Below, in pieces: positions 9,502-22,400 of a DNA stretch of 64,000 bases (positions within the stretch are counted from its first letter, which is position 1; each line of letters opens with the position of its first letter). This DNA is from Dermanyssus gallinae. Taxonomy: Eukaryota; Arthropoda; Arachnida; Mesostigmata; Dermanyssidae. The stretch spans positions 62,001 to 126,000 of the forward strand of contig QVRM01004845.1 in assembly GCA_003439945.1 (NCBI GenBank). The letters are read 5' to 3'. A program made the translations under genes and the position numbers. The notes under the pieces are model-generated. The model was not told the DNA's origin. It did no database searches and was given only the letters and a program-made list of their open reading frames with translations.

Positions 9502-11590
9502 AGTCTGTCAACGCCAACGGACAAATTCGTGCGGATAATCAACGCATGGCACTGCACGGCCTGTGGGTCGACCGCATGCTGGCACACCGCATACATTCTA
9601 GTGTGTCATCTTGCAACGACCGAATTGTGTGCTCTTTCCATTTCTGCTGCTGTTGCTACGTATTACTAGCATACCACCGCCACTACTACAACAACAACAA
9701 CAACAATGACAACTACAACTACAACAACAACAACAATAACAACAACTACTACTAGGGCGCAAAGTTCAACGAGCATAGAACAAAGCGGTCGAATTGACGA
9801 CACGAACACGAACAACGGGATGAGATGCCGTGCTTGCATTGCAGATCGTCTTGCATTGCGCGTTGTTGTTAGTTTAATTTCCGGTCTACGTGACGGCCAG
9901 GTGCAATGCAATGCGAATGAGAGGTAAATTGAGACAGACACACAGAGAGAGAGAGGGAGGGAGAGAGAGAGAGAGAAAACAAGGGACAAGTGGTAGAGCT
10001 ACGTGTAATATACGACGTAAAAGTGAGATAGAGCGAGAGACCAACAGATCGGCGTTCGCAGGCGTAACAAGGGAGGAAGGCAGACAGACAGACAGACAGG
10101 CAGGCAGAAAGAAAAGGGCCGTTGAAAAGTCAGGGATCTCTAGGCCGCAGCCGCACAGTAGTTGTTTTGCCACCAGGCTTCATCGCGTGCGGTGTGCGGG
10201 CGGCCTTAAGGGACGTGAGTGCACCTTGACACCATGAGACCACGTGTCTTGTCCTTCGAGCCACGAGCAGCCAGCGTCTGCTTCTTCTCAACTGCGTGTT
10301 CCGCTTCTGGAGGATCGAATCAAATCTCGTTACGTTACGTTGTCGTCGTCGTCGTCGTCGCCGTCGCGTAACGCCGTCCCAAGAGGACGACGTGGCACGA
10401 CGCCTGACTGACCGACCGACCGAGCCAGCCGACCGCATACATACGTGCGTGCGTGCGTCCGTTGACGTAAGCAATCTGTGGTTGGCGCTACCAGGCTGTG
10501 TGCTAGCCTGCCCCCAGCGCGGCGGTGCTTGGTGCTATGACTTGACGTTTCAATGTTCGATTCGCTTGTTCTGCCGCGTGCGTGACGACGCGTGGATGTC
10601 AACTGGGCATGTGCGGATTTCGCTGTTGGCTGTTTGCTGTTTGCGTCACGTTGCTGAAATTACAAAGCTCTAAATACGTCACGTTCCACAGAGAACACGG
10701 TGGGGTGCTGCCCACCAGTCGGCCGCAGTCTGTCCTGTTGGCTGAGTAGTTGGACAACGGCGGCGTCTAAATAAGCGTCGGAGCAAAGAAAGCGACTTAG
10801 AGAGGTAGCGAAGGCGAGAGAGAGAGAAACGAAAAAGGCGGGGGAGAGGGGGAGAGAGGGATAGTAAAAGGGAGGAATAGAGGGAGAAATATCACCAAAT
10901 TGCCAGAATCGATTTAAGGCCGGAGGAAAGCCGGAGGTAGCTGGACAGTAGCTGTAGTAGTTGTAGTAGTAGCTGTCAAGGTCGACGCCGTCATCATCAT
11001 CTTCACCACCACCGTCATCATCATCATCATCGAAATTGCTGCCGTCAGCGGCCGCCTCAACTGAATCCTCAATGAGACGTGGCGGTTCTTATCTGTACCT
11101 GTCGGGGGTGCCGCCAAGGCGTTATTGTGCTGTGGCCGACCGCCGCTGTCGGAGGTCCGCCAAAGGAGTAGGAGGAGGAGGAAGAGGACGAGGGGGGGGG
11201 CACGGGGGTAACGACGACACCCGCAGTGCACAATACCTTTTGACTGGCTCTTTGGTTAACTCGAGCGCAGCTATCTGGGCATCTAGCTGTCTAGACTTAT
11301 CAGCGCTGTCTATTACACATACGCAACTCGTACCACCACCCCCCAGCTTTAGGGGGCCCGGCAGGGGGTTGCACAGCCCAACGACGCTGGTGATGAATGC
11401 GGCTACAGTCCCAGCCGTCGGCTGGCCGCATTCTGCCGTGGTTCTGCGCCACAATGCCGCGAGCGTTGATTGGTCACACTCGCCAGTCCACTAGCGCAGT
11501 ACCGTACGAATCCGCTACCATGTATTAGCAGGTTAGCAACGACTAACTGGTATTTATAGATGACTAGAAGTAGTAGTCATTAAACTTTTG
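9502..11590. other. GC-richer block with many simple repeats, no gene assigned
   Basis: It contains CAA/ACT triplets (9678-9755), a GA-rich tract (9938-9976), GACA repeats (about 10081-10106), GTC repeats (10338-10362), a purine-rich run (10800-10890) and CAT/ATC triplets (10990-11032). Several open frames of 80-150 codons overlap here on both strands. They look like repeat-driven frames without recognisable domains. A promoter or untranslated exon is possible but unsupported. Confidence 0.5.
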
Positions 11591-11591
11591 T

Positions 11592-11862
11592 AGCGGCGGT
11601 GGCTTAGGCGGCTAACGCACCGTTGGAAACGGGGCGTTGCCATGGCAACCATGGTTAGCAAAACAATCGCAAGTTCGAGCCCCGGCCTTGCTGGTTGTAT
11701 ATGTTGGACGTGGTTGTCATTGCTCTGCTGGAGAAAGCCTATATAAATCCAGTACGAGAACGCAATGACGATAGATGCATTTAGACGATATCGTGCCACA
11801 GGCAACTTAGCCCATTACGAGCGTCTAAAATGTGTTTGTCAGAACAGAATAATAATAATTAA

Positions 11863-11907
<45 letters not shown>
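11592..11907 (+). mobile_element. tRNA-derived SINE with (ATT)n tail
   Basis: The head has an RNA polymerase III A-box-like TGGCTTAGGCGG (11600-11611) and a B-box-like AGTTCGAGCCC (11672-11682). A tRNA-unrelated body of about 170 bases follows and ends in AATAATAATT and a pure ATT tract (about 11858-11907), the usual SINE tail form. No target-site duplication was identified. Its sequence differs from the SINE at 34.3 kb, so it is a separate family. Confidence 0.6.
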
Positions 11908-12384
11908 CAGCATACGCACGCATCGAAAATGCGTCCTGTCGATATACAAGTATCGCACCCTCTTTGGTTGAGGCATGTGCTTGTAAGACAGCATTTGCAT
12001 TATCTATGTACATACGGATGACAGCATACAGCTATATCCTTATCTCTCACTGAAATCCCAACTAATCCAAGACTTTCCGTTGGAACTGCTTTAAGGATGT
12101 GAGCAGGCAGTTTAAGCTAGTGACAGGTGCATTGTAAATCATTTTGACAGCGTTTTTCGTCTGCAGTTTATAGAGGCAACGCATCACTTAATCTATTTAC
12201 GGTGCCTGGTGGCTTCGTAAAGAGGAAAAATTGAATTGACCGAAACCCACGTGCATTTCATGAGAAGAAGATGCATCTTAGACATGTCACATCGAAGGCA
12301 TCGTTTAACCAGTTTTGTTCGAAGGTGCTGCTATGAATGCACAAACAGTCAATGAATTGATCAACGACATGTATTTTTAACAGG

Positions 12385-12522
12385 ACAGTGTTATTTGCCA
12401 CACATCTGGGGTGTTTTGAAGTTAAGAGTTGTCAACAAGTATGCCAACAAACCTATGACCACCCAAGCCTTGAAGGAGAAAATTAGAAACGGTATCATTG
12501 AGATGCAGCCACAAGTATGTAA
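12385..12522 (+). pseudogene. Tc1/mariner-superfamily transposase C-terminal fragment
   Basis: The frame reads LPHIWGVLKLRVVNKY, then TTQALKEKIRNGI and a TAA stop. The pattern (F/I)WG-x-LK-x-x-V...LKE-I corresponds to the end of many DD(E/D) transposases, just after the last catalytic residue. Nothing upstream continues the protein in frame, so only a decayed end remains. Confidence 0.55.
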
Positions 12523-12752
12523 GTAACCCCGTGACTAAAAGTTTTGTTAAATAATACAAGACATGCCAGCAATGCTGGTGGTTCACATAATCATGAATAC
12601 AATGAATGATAATGAAGAAGCGGAAGCGAACCTATATTTGTAATAATGCGCTTTTATGAGAATATTTTTTTTTAACAATAAAATCAATGTGGTTCTATCC
12701 GTGGTTGCAAAGCAGTTAATGTTTCACGGACGGGTATGTCGTTGGTAAATGC

Positions 12753-12806
12753 ATATTTGATAACACAAAACAAAAGCTAAGGCTTTTGTTTTGTGTTATC
12801 AAATAT
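12753..12806. repeat. Perfect palindrome: 25-bp stem, 4-nt loop
   Basis: The left arm at 12753-12777 (ending AACACAAAACAAAAGC) is the exact reverse complement of the right arm at 12782-12806, with the loop TAAG. It could be a miniature inverted-repeat remnant or could form an RNA hairpin. The perfect pairing argues against a conserved microRNA precursor. Confidence 0.85.
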
Positions 12807-13417
12807 ATCACACGTGTTACTTTTATAATTAGATATAGTTGTTTATTGTGCTATAAGAAACGCTTCTGGCACTCAAAAGATAGTCTATAAATTACCTGAG
12901 AAAAATAAAGTATTCGAGTTGTGGTATGTTCTGGAATGGGTTCGCCTCGATGCGGTTATATCGAGCCCCGAGGGCAACTGTCCGTCCAAGCGCTCCATTC
13001 TGCTGGGACCGCATTTTGGAACCGCGAATACGTTTTAAAACCACTAACGAGTACTGACAATTGTGCTTTGATTTTTTGGAAACTATATAAGCACTTACAT
13101 GTAGGATACCGCGGTACCGCCACGTACACCAACAGATGCGCGCACTTTTCTCATACTCGCAAAAGGTAAGCGTTTCCATATTTGGCCGTCGTCTGGTGTC
13201 GTGTGGTGCACAGATGGCCGTAGAACAATTCACTTTGTGTTGATAATGTAGCGGCATGGGTGCAAATATCAGGCATCCGTCTATCCGGGAAAGTCCCTGA
13301 CTACACCCCCGGCGGGGCCGCACGCGTTATCAATTGCTGAATCATAGAGTAGACACTCTGCCTGCATTATTGGTAACCGCAGACCTGTTCACCGTCTATC
13401 GCACGTAGTAGAAAACT
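12807..13417. other. No recognisable feature
   Basis: A 143-codon minus-strand open frame (12892-13323) spans much of it. I recognise no domain in it and it overlaps a shorter plus-strand frame. Confidence 0.3.
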
Positions 13418-13429
13418 TACACTTTGTAA

Positions 13430-13635
13430 TAAAATTAAAAAACAAACAAATACTTTCTGGGCTGACTTTCAGCCAGGATTTAACGTCCATGGGACTGCTT
13501 TTCGCATTACTTTATGGACGGACCCCCATAAATACAAATGCGCAACGGTGAGACTCGAACGCGCGCAACTATTATATGTGTCTCGTCCGGTTGGAAGGCG
13601 CACACGAATGCACCCACCACGCCACCAGGCTTAAC
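13430..13635 (-). mobile_element. tRNA-derived SINE, family 1, with target-site duplication
   Basis: On the minus strand it starts with an A-box-like head (GGTGGCGTGGTGGGTGC), then a B-box-like GTTCGAGTCTC, then a body ending CTGAAAGTCAGC and an AT-rich tail. It is the same family as the copies at 29.9 and 30.1 kb (shared string ACGGACCCCCATAAATACAA). The 12-bp direct repeat TACACTTTGTAA (13418-13429 and 13636-13647) flanks it and marks the insertion. Confidence 0.75.
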
Positions 13636-13647
13636 TACACTTTGTAA

Positions 13648-16600
13648 AAAAATCGTAATAATCGTAATAACGTGTAGCATCGTACACTATGTAATATAAA
13701 GATATTTGAATACACGCAGAGATTCAAGATCGTTGTTGCTGGCGGTCGCTTTTTCCGGCATTCCTTGCGGAATAAGGCACTGTTGGTTGTGACTGCAAAA
13801 AGAACACGAGTGTAATAGTTGATTAAGTAAGACAGAATCTTAGCTATGTGCATGCACTTACCTTCGATATTTCCACAAGATGCATAACTTGGCAACCGCA
13901 AATCGAACCACATTAATTACGTAATATAATTGTGCCCAAAAAGTACGCATAATCCTGAAAGTCTGAAAATATTTAAAACGCGTAATGAATAAGCTTTAAA
14001 ATTAATAAAGCTGGAACTAGAAATGAAATGTCACAGCATCATGATGTTTGCAAATTCCCCGTAATACTAGACATTGTTGGATGACGTTCGGACGATGCAA
14101 TTTTTGCTAAACGTGCCAGGATTCAGTTTCTCTATTAAGCAAAACATTATGTCGCAGTTGCACGCTATGTAAAGCTATGTTTGGCAGCCACATTGATATA
14201 ACAAAAAATTATAATTTTAATATCACCCACAAACAAACATTTGCGCCTCATCATTCCATTAGAAGGAAAAAAACATATTGTAACATATATAGCTGTATGA
14301 ATTTATTATTCGTTTAACATGTATTACCACTACAATATCTATGTTATCTTTTTATATCAAAGGCGCAATTCTGCTTTGGAAAACGTCCAATGCTAGCTAG
14401 GAGAAGCGCGTTGGGAAAAGTTTGCAAAAATCAAGGTTCTGTGATAACTTCTCCGTTTGAACTTCTACATTTAGTAGAATAATATTTTCCCATTACTCTC
14501 ATAAAATAAACATATTAAGGAGGATGCGCATTCCATGGGGATTATTTTGGTAATTGATTACCGTGAGCCGTTTTCCTTCGCCGCCCGACGTCGTATATGG
14601 GCCCATGTTAGCAGAGGAGGGACTTTGTATGGTCTGTATTTGTCGAATGTGCCTTAAATGAGAAATTTTCTTCCGAACACTTTTTAAGTCACTAGTTTGC
14701 TTTCTTACCATAGCACATTTGTGAAGTAATATCCAGCCAGACAAACCGGTGTAATAAACAGTTGTAATTTTGCTTTCATTCCTAAACTAGACATTTCCAT
14801 ACTTTGTTCTTATTTTATTGGAAACATTTTTTTAACAAGTTTTACAGGCCCTTACAAGGAATGTACCACATACTTGCGCCGCACATATATGTACTTTACC
14901 AGTTATTGTATGCTGCATGCAATTGTACATCATATTGCCACAAGATGATTGCCGTGTAGATGACGTCAGTAGCGAAGACAGGGACGTATCCACGTATAAT
15001 TTGCTGTCGTATCAACCAACTTTTTGTGTTTATAACACCTCCGTATAGCGTGTTGCCTCCGGCGTGTAGATGTTGACACAATGTTGCCTGCCCCCGCCCG
15101 ATACACACTTCCTATCTCTGTAATGATTGCCTCCTCTGAAGTTGTGTTACCTAACTTTACCTTTCAGGTATTACGTCCCATACTCCCTTGTTTATAACGC
15201 GTATATGTATTACCTTTTTCACCTAGCGTAAAGCCGACATAATTACAGTCTCCTAGTCACATGAGCTCAACGGATGCTTTATGGACGACAATAGAGCTGC
15301 TAACAGTTGAGTTGTATAACGTAATCGCTCACTCACATGCCAAGCCAAGTATTACAATATATATATATATATATATAGTGGTTTTGTGCAGCACGTCTTT
15401 TCGATATCGTACAGCTAAGTATACTGCGCGACGCTGGACCCACTCCAACCGTTAACTATGCCTTGGTTCTGCAGGAAAATGAATAGCCTAGTAATAAACA
15501 CAATCGACAGAACGAAGGTTAGGTGTGAGTGGGGGCCCCTTTCAAGTGAGCCTCCACCTACTTCGACCTACCACTATAAAGGTGATTCTTCTATTGGCAC
15601 AACTGTTAATAGGTTTTGTTGGGTATCTGCCCTTTCTGCTGATGCTCTCTCTGCCTTCCACCCAGGCTATTTCTTTCTTTTTTTTGTTTATCTCTCGCTT
15701 GCGTTTTCTCCTGCCTATGCTTTTGGTCCTCCATTTTGGCCCTCATTGGCCATGGTTCCCGCTCGCCTCCGGTCAAACGTCACCGTCGTGAAGATGAGCC
15801 GCCTGCAAATAGATACATATGCATGCTGCTGTTCGGACACATAGTCAATATCATCGGCACTATCGCGCCACCGCCGTTCCCACTGCATCTACTACAAGGA
15901 TCGCGACGGAAGGCGACGGAAAGCATCTGCCGTGCGAGTAGGGAGTCAGCGAAGGCTGGTGTCGTTTTTGTCGATCAATGTATGTGCGAGCTTGGCGAAA
16001 ACTGGCGGCTCTAACTGGCCGAGCATATTGGATGACCGACGACCAACGGCCTTTGCCCCCCCCCCCCGCCGCAGGGGGCAAGAAGAAAAGGAGAAGGGGA
16101 TGTAACATGGAGAAGGAATATGGTGTTTGTGAATGGCTGAAAGGGCTCTAAGTAGGGAATAAAAGAGTGTGGAGGATGTGGTAAGCAGGAGACAGAGAGA
16201 GAGGCGAGAGACCCCTCTCGCTTTGCGAGAGAGGGGAGAGGTCTCTCCTTCCTACAGAGAAAAAGAGTGATCTTTGCCAGAGAGGGTGAACGGCCTCTTC
16301 AAGCCAGCTTGCCTTAAGGCTTCAGGGGTTTGGCTGGCTGGACAGTTGCCTCCTAGCGCCCGGAGCAGCGCGGACCGACAGAGTTCCTTGGCCTTGAGCG
16401 CCCGCCGACGTCCCGGCCCAACTGCATCGCCGACGTCGATGTCAGCGGGGGCGGCGACGACCCCGACGCCAGCAGCAGCACCAGCGGTGAGCCCGATATT
16501 GGCACCTTATTGGCTCTTGACGTAAGCGTAGGCGTCTGCCCTGCCTTTCTGCACCGTATGGACGAGCGGGCGGCTAGCTACGAACATGAAGCAAGCACAC

Positions 16601-18049
16601 TATGCGACCATCCGAGACCACGGCAGTGTCCAGTACCACCGCTGCTACTACGACTAGCTACTACGATGACTACTTCTATTACTACCATCATCACTACTAC
16701 CACCACCACCACCACGGCCTCGGCCACCGAATATGCCAGATGTCAATAAGTTCTTCCACTTCTGCCCGCTCGTCCCTACCGGTGCCCCATCGCGCCGACG
16801 TCTTCTGACTGACCACCGGACGAACCTGTCGGACTGTGCGGCACGAAAGGACGGGTTCTCCGCTGCTGCTGCTTAGGGACTAGGTATAGGCCGTGGTCCA
16901 GTGCGCCTTGCTTGTCTTGCTTGTCTTGCCTGCTGTTTAGCGAAAGAACGAACGGATCGACAACCGTCCCTTTGAGAGGAAAGGTGTCGTTGATGACATC
17001 CAATGTCCTAGGCTAAGTTGCTCTTCTCTTCTTCTTCTTTTTCGTCTTCTTCTTCTTCTTGAAACAGTGACAGACATGACTGCGTCGAAAGAACGGTAAC
17101 CCCACCCTAGAGTTTTCCCCTTTACCGATTCTTCCAAGTCGTTAACCAATCGACGGCAACACACATCGGACACATTAGGACATACGTGTGGTCAGTTGCC
17201 ATATTAAATGCGTATATGCACACCTTGTTACGTATTGTTACGGAACCTAATTGCCTCACTCATAACCGACACTGTTAAAATGTCAAGCTTTCCATGAATT
17301 ATGTCTGGTATGCTTTGAACGTATAGCTCTTTACAATCCGGCAGCGCTAATTTATGCAACTACCCTAAGTTCAGGCGAAATTTAAGAGGTACAACTACAA
17401 AAGGGCGGGATTTTTTTGGCAAAAACCAGTTACGAGTGGACAATAACATTATTTACGAGGATTAATTCACAAAAGCGCAGTCGTGTTTTACACGAAATCA
17501 CACTTGTCTACAAGTTGGTAGCATACAGGAAACGTTGAAGATACTGCGAAATAGTAGATATACGCCATCATTATAACAGGAGCAATTTTCGGCCGCGTCT
17601 TAAGTTTTAACGGCTTGCAAGCCAATTGTTTGCTTGAGTTTGAAGACGATATAGCTTCCGTGCGCTGTTGGTTGTGCGTTTATAACGTACCCGGTCTCTC
17701 ACTGGAACAACAATTGTCAAATCAACGGCTGTTAACTTGCAATGCGTAATAGCTGTATGAACATACGCGGTGCCCAATTGCACTGGGCTCAGGAGACGAA
17801 CAAGCTGTTGTGTCTACCGCGACGGCCAGCTGCCGTAAATAAGAACATCTCGCCAAACGCACGACACGGCCAGTATTTGCAATACGTGTTTTTTGCCTTT
17901 GTGCTCGCCGTTTGTTAGAGACGCTAGGTTGCAGAATCCTTGATACATCAGCTCGAGGACACCTGCTGATCGATCGTATTCTTGTTCACATGACAACGAT
18001 AACATTCTCTTTCGCTTGCATGCAAGGCTATGTGGAAATGGTACAGCTA
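13648..18049. other. Long stretch without an assignable gene
   Basis: The left part is AT-rich with nothing recognisable. At 15356-15377 there is a (TA)n tract. From 15500 to 17100 base composition is richer in GC, with a poly-C run (16057-16068), an imperfect GA/CT hairpin (about 16205-16250), ACT/CCA triplets (16645-16718) and CTT triplets (17022-17060). Open frames of 60-130 codons on both strands show no familiar domain. The region around 16060-16260 is strongly purine-biased. Confidence 0.4.
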
Positions 18050-18644
18050 TAAGCTTAAGGATGTGGTCACCAATGTGGTCACCCCGTCGATAAACTAGGA
18101 CATCACGGACTATCGTGCATTATTAGTGCAGGACGACGCTCGAGACATGCCGCTATTAATGAGACCTTTAGCAGAGCCCTTAGGTCGTGCGGTCGTCCGT
18201 GCATTCTTGAACCCCCAGGTCTCTGCGCGAAGGACGGCAAACGTCCAGATGGTATGACACTCACACCATTCGAGCGAGGCAAAATGCTAGTTTGGGATGC
18301 AACCGTTACCGACTCCTTAGCTCCTTCTATGGTCGGTGGCGGCGCATCCGAAGCTGGTTATGCAGCCCACCTTGCGGAGACTAACAAGTTGAGAAAATAC
18401 TCATCAATCGGCTATCCCCATGAATTGCCCTCTTGCGTTTGAAACCCTAGGTGCCACTGGCGTTCGGACCAAGCAGCTGATCCGCAAAGTTGGGACCTTG
18501 TTAAACCTGTCATCCGGTGATAACAGGTCATCGTCCTTTTTTAAACAACGCCTGGATCTTGACATACAACGTGGAAACGCTGCCTCCGTTCGGGGCACAC
18601 TCCTGAAGTGGTCTCGCCCTGGCCTCATCGAAACGGACACGTGA
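18050..18644 (+). pseudogene. LINE family B, ORF2 C-terminal region, one frameshift
   Basis: A stop-free frame from about 18050 reads a C-G-H/C-G-H zinc-like start, then HHGLSC, AGRRSRHAAINET, KRPDGMTLTPFERGK, MLVWDATVTDSLAPS and NKLRKYSSIG. It stops at 18442. The protein continues in another frame from about 18420 with AFETLGATG, the TGD-equivalent SSGDNRSS, and RGNAASVRGTLLKW to the stop at 18644. These blocks in this order (zinc-like cysteines, RH..N, DGKRPDG, LVWDAT, ETLG, RGNAAS) are a well-known C-terminal region of invertebrate non-LTR retrotransposons. One frameshift near 18420 shows it is dead. The reverse transcriptase core is missing. Confidence 0.75.
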
Positions 18645-21600
18645 CAGTCACAATGCGCATTGGCTTAGCTAGTTGATGTGTGTAACATATACCTAATGTA
18701 TTATACGGAAAATAAACTTTATAATATGTTCATAAGCTTAAGGATAATAGCAGCAGCAACGATGTAAGGGTAACTGCAAGATACAATATTTAGCGATACA
18801 TTTCGCACAGCGTTCGGTTTTAAGCTCTTCGAAAAGGCACCGCCGCTGCCCACGTACGGGTGACGCTGCCTACAATGCAGACACTACGTTTCCGTACAGT
18901 AAGGCGTAATACGAAGGCGCCGGTCTCAATTGCATAACATTTGAATGTGTTGACGAACCTATTCGTAAGTCTCGTTCAAGAGAGCCGTTGTGACGTCGGA
19001 GACGAAAGAGAGACGGAGAGATAGAAGAGCTAGAAAAGAGTACGAATTAGAACATTTGCATTGCCAGCCACAAGTTCTTCGCTGTCAGCCTTTGCAATCG
19101 CACTACCGCACCCCGAACGTCTACAGCTGCGCCGGTTCGGTGATCACGATTTAGAAGGGTTGAGAGCAATTTTTGGCAAACTAGACGCGCTCGCCGATTT
19201 CTCGCGATTCGGCCAACAACAATGCCTCGAGGGTGTTTGGCGTCTACTAAGCAATATAACCCACCGCAATCGCACGAAAGCCGAAAGACCGTTTCGTATT
19301 GTTTGACCAAATGCCACATGCTGGACAGACAGCCTGTGACCATCACAGATGTTGCCTGCCTATGATCAATGCCCATTCCCACCCTTCAACCAAGGGAAAC
19401 TTCGGGAAGGAGGGATGCGGATTGGGCAAAGGTGGAGGAAAGCTCACGAAGCATTCGGAAAACAGTATAGTTCTACGAATATTTAAGCATTATGCAAACT
19501 GCGCTCTCCTCCCCTCTCTCTCTCTCTCTCTGTCTATCTATATATCGGGAGCGCACAGGCTCCCGCAGACAGATGCTACACGACGAGTCGGATTTATTCA
19601 CATCTAAGCCGCTTTGATATCATGCAAATTCAAACAATGCAGGCGCTCGTTCAACTGGCCCCATTGGGCTACTAGACTCCGAATCAACCACGCCCGCTCT
19701 CATATGCCAACAAACCCCGGCCACGCTCAAAGACGTAGCCGGTGACAATAAGGACATTTTTGAGAGGGTACGAAATTGAGGCGCCGCCAGGCACTTGAGT
19801 ACTGTGCGATATATATATATATATATATATATACACCATTCTCGCTTGCATAGGACAAAACCGAACGCTAAGAGAAACGATGCATAGCTAATATCTTTAC
19901 AAGCTTACTTGTACGCTCTCACAGAGATGCCCAAATCTCTGGATAAATGTTTCACTCAGCAAAGGCGTTCTATGATGATGACGACGATTATTATTATTAT
20001 TATTTGGCTGGAAATGTACCTTTTAGTATAACTGGCAACCTTCGGTACCTTTGTAAAGCTTCAAAGTAGCCTTCTATTGAATTTCTTACTTGAGGCTCAA
20101 CGGTACACGACTATCAAGAAGGCAACTATCTTTTATCGCTTTGCTTGGTTAGCATTAATGGTAGCAGTGCAGATAGAGGTAATTGTTGTTGCAGCAGTAG
20201 TAAAAGCAGCAACCGCAAGCAGCATGAAGTGCTAAATAGTGGCGCTCCATTGTATCTATCTAAACTGTAAGAAGAGAAAAGAGCGTGACGTCTCATTGGC
20301 AAGATGCTATCCTCCAAGATGTTCGTCACTAATTAATGAATTAATTAATTGGCTTATGTCTGAGAAAGAGACACCGAAGCCAAGAACTATTAGTTAGTCT
20401 GCCCCCGTCGGACTACAACGTACGTACATAGAGGGAGAAAGAGAGATGGAGACTAAGTGAGTCGCGTCGACAGAGACAAATTCATACCCTGAAGCAGTTG
20501 GAAGCACACACAGCAGGACGGCAGCAGTTGCCGGTTGAGACCGCTAATTTCTACGTCCAGTTAAGCCAGGTAAGTAGGTAAAGGTATACGCCTAAATAGG
20601 TAGTACTGCAGAGTCATGCACTCGCATATAGGCAGTGGGTTTCCAAGCAGGTGTGTTTTATCGACGGCCCTCTCCCTCTCTGTTCGGATCTGCTCATCTT
20701 TCTATCCTTTTGGTGGTCAGCGCCCGCTGGGGCGTTTGAGGCCGACACGATCACGTTATTAGGTTAGCATAAGCTTTGCGACTGCGAAATCCTGATAAGC
20801 CCTAGGGCTGTCTTTAAGACACTTCCACGATTTAGAAAAGAGGCGGCCAGACTAGTACGACACCAAAGTAGGCAAAGTGGTCGGCCTTTGAGAGAGGCAT
20901 TAAATGTGTGTAGAGAAACATTTATCCACCACAAATTGATGAACAACACACAATCTAAGTATCGGTCTAAAACATTTGTTACAACAGGTATCACTGAATT
21001 GATGTCTATATGGTACATTCAAGTACATAATCTCAAAGGCAGGCTCGTCAGTATAACGCTACTGCGTTAAAAAACACATAATTATCTCTTCTCTGCAGGG
21101 TTTACAAAATAACTGGATTTTTTTTAGCAGGTCTTCGATAATCACATGTGAAGCATTTCCGTAGGCAAGCTAACACGTGACAATCTAAAGGCTCCTGTCA
21201 AGTACATTGTCTTAATTCTATTTAACTGTCCTAGATACCTTAAGATATGTATACTGCTGTATGTTTACACTGGAAGAGCTTTTAGATAATGATTAACACG
21301 GCCTTTTAGGCTAAAACATGAAGGTAAAATTGTAGCGTCGTAGTATACGTTATATCCGTCATCTCTATTTCTACATGTTATGTAACGGATTGTGTGGACC
21401 AGCTGACCACAGGCGGAACAGAAAAAACCAACGTGATATAATCAAAGCATTTTATAAAACACGACATAGGTATGTGCATTTAGTTATTTGGTTTCATAGC
21501 TTACGTGACACCTCGTAGGCATATATTGCACACATATATATTGCACTATATATACTATATTTCCCACAAAGCCTAGCTGTCGGGATGTATTGCCGAATAT

Positions 21601-22027
21601 TTTGCGATCGGCATAAACTAGCAGTTGTACAAGGGCAAGGCCTTTCGGCTTTGTGTCATTAACTACTGAATTAACAACCGTTTCGAACGCTGCGTTACAC
21701 TACACCTGTTGGCTCATATCAGAATTAATAGGACGTCCCCTCTCTTCCTGAATTTGGCTTAGACTTAATGGATCAGATTGGCATTTCGTCTCCTGTTGGT
21801 TTCGTTATAACCTCTTTCGGACTCGTCCAAAGTGAACGTCTGACCTATATCCCCCAGCCCACCAATTTGTGCGGTACATTTTCACCACTCATCAGCTTAT
21901 CTGCATCTCTGAAATGTATGTAGTATGCGTACAACGAGTATTAATTCATTATTTATAAATCTATAGTACACATTCTACGTATTTTAATGTGCATATTGTT
22001 GTTTTAAACAATGTGCAGTTTATATAA

Positions 22028-22083
<56 letters not shown>

Positions 22084-22400
22084 CAGTAATGTTCTGACGA
22101 AACGTATGGTTGGTGCAGTGACTTCCAACCAAATATACAGTTGTTCGTGATATGTAGCCTGTAGACAGACGTCCGTATACGTGGCAGCATGGCCAACATT
22201 CATTTGCACAATGGCTAACTATAACTCCGATGCATTACGGCTAGATTCTATCTGTCATAGGAATAAATGGTATATGGCCGAACGAGGTTTATAGTGGTAA
22301 AACATTAACGATATATATATATATATATAGTGCTTTAAATATGTCCCACGATTCAGGTGAGGCTGACTGGCTGAATGAATGGCTGGAGCACGGCAAGAAG
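18645..22400. other. Mostly unassigned intergenic or intronic sequence with microsatellites
   Basis: It contains CT repeats (19511-19532), (TA)n (19809-19832), (ATT)n (19986-20005) and a 46-bp (TA)n tract (22033-22078). Overlapping open frames at 19047-19382 on both strands have no recognisable domain. The rest, including 20700-21900, shows nothing I can name. Confidence 0.4.
22033..22078. repeat. (TA)n microsatellite, 46 bp
   Basis: Uninterrupted TA repeat. Confidence 0.95.

Noticed and set aside
16195..16255. GA/CT hairpin as a terminator or regulatory RNA
   Set aside because: It is an imperfect palindrome within low-complexity purine-rich sequence, expected by chance there.
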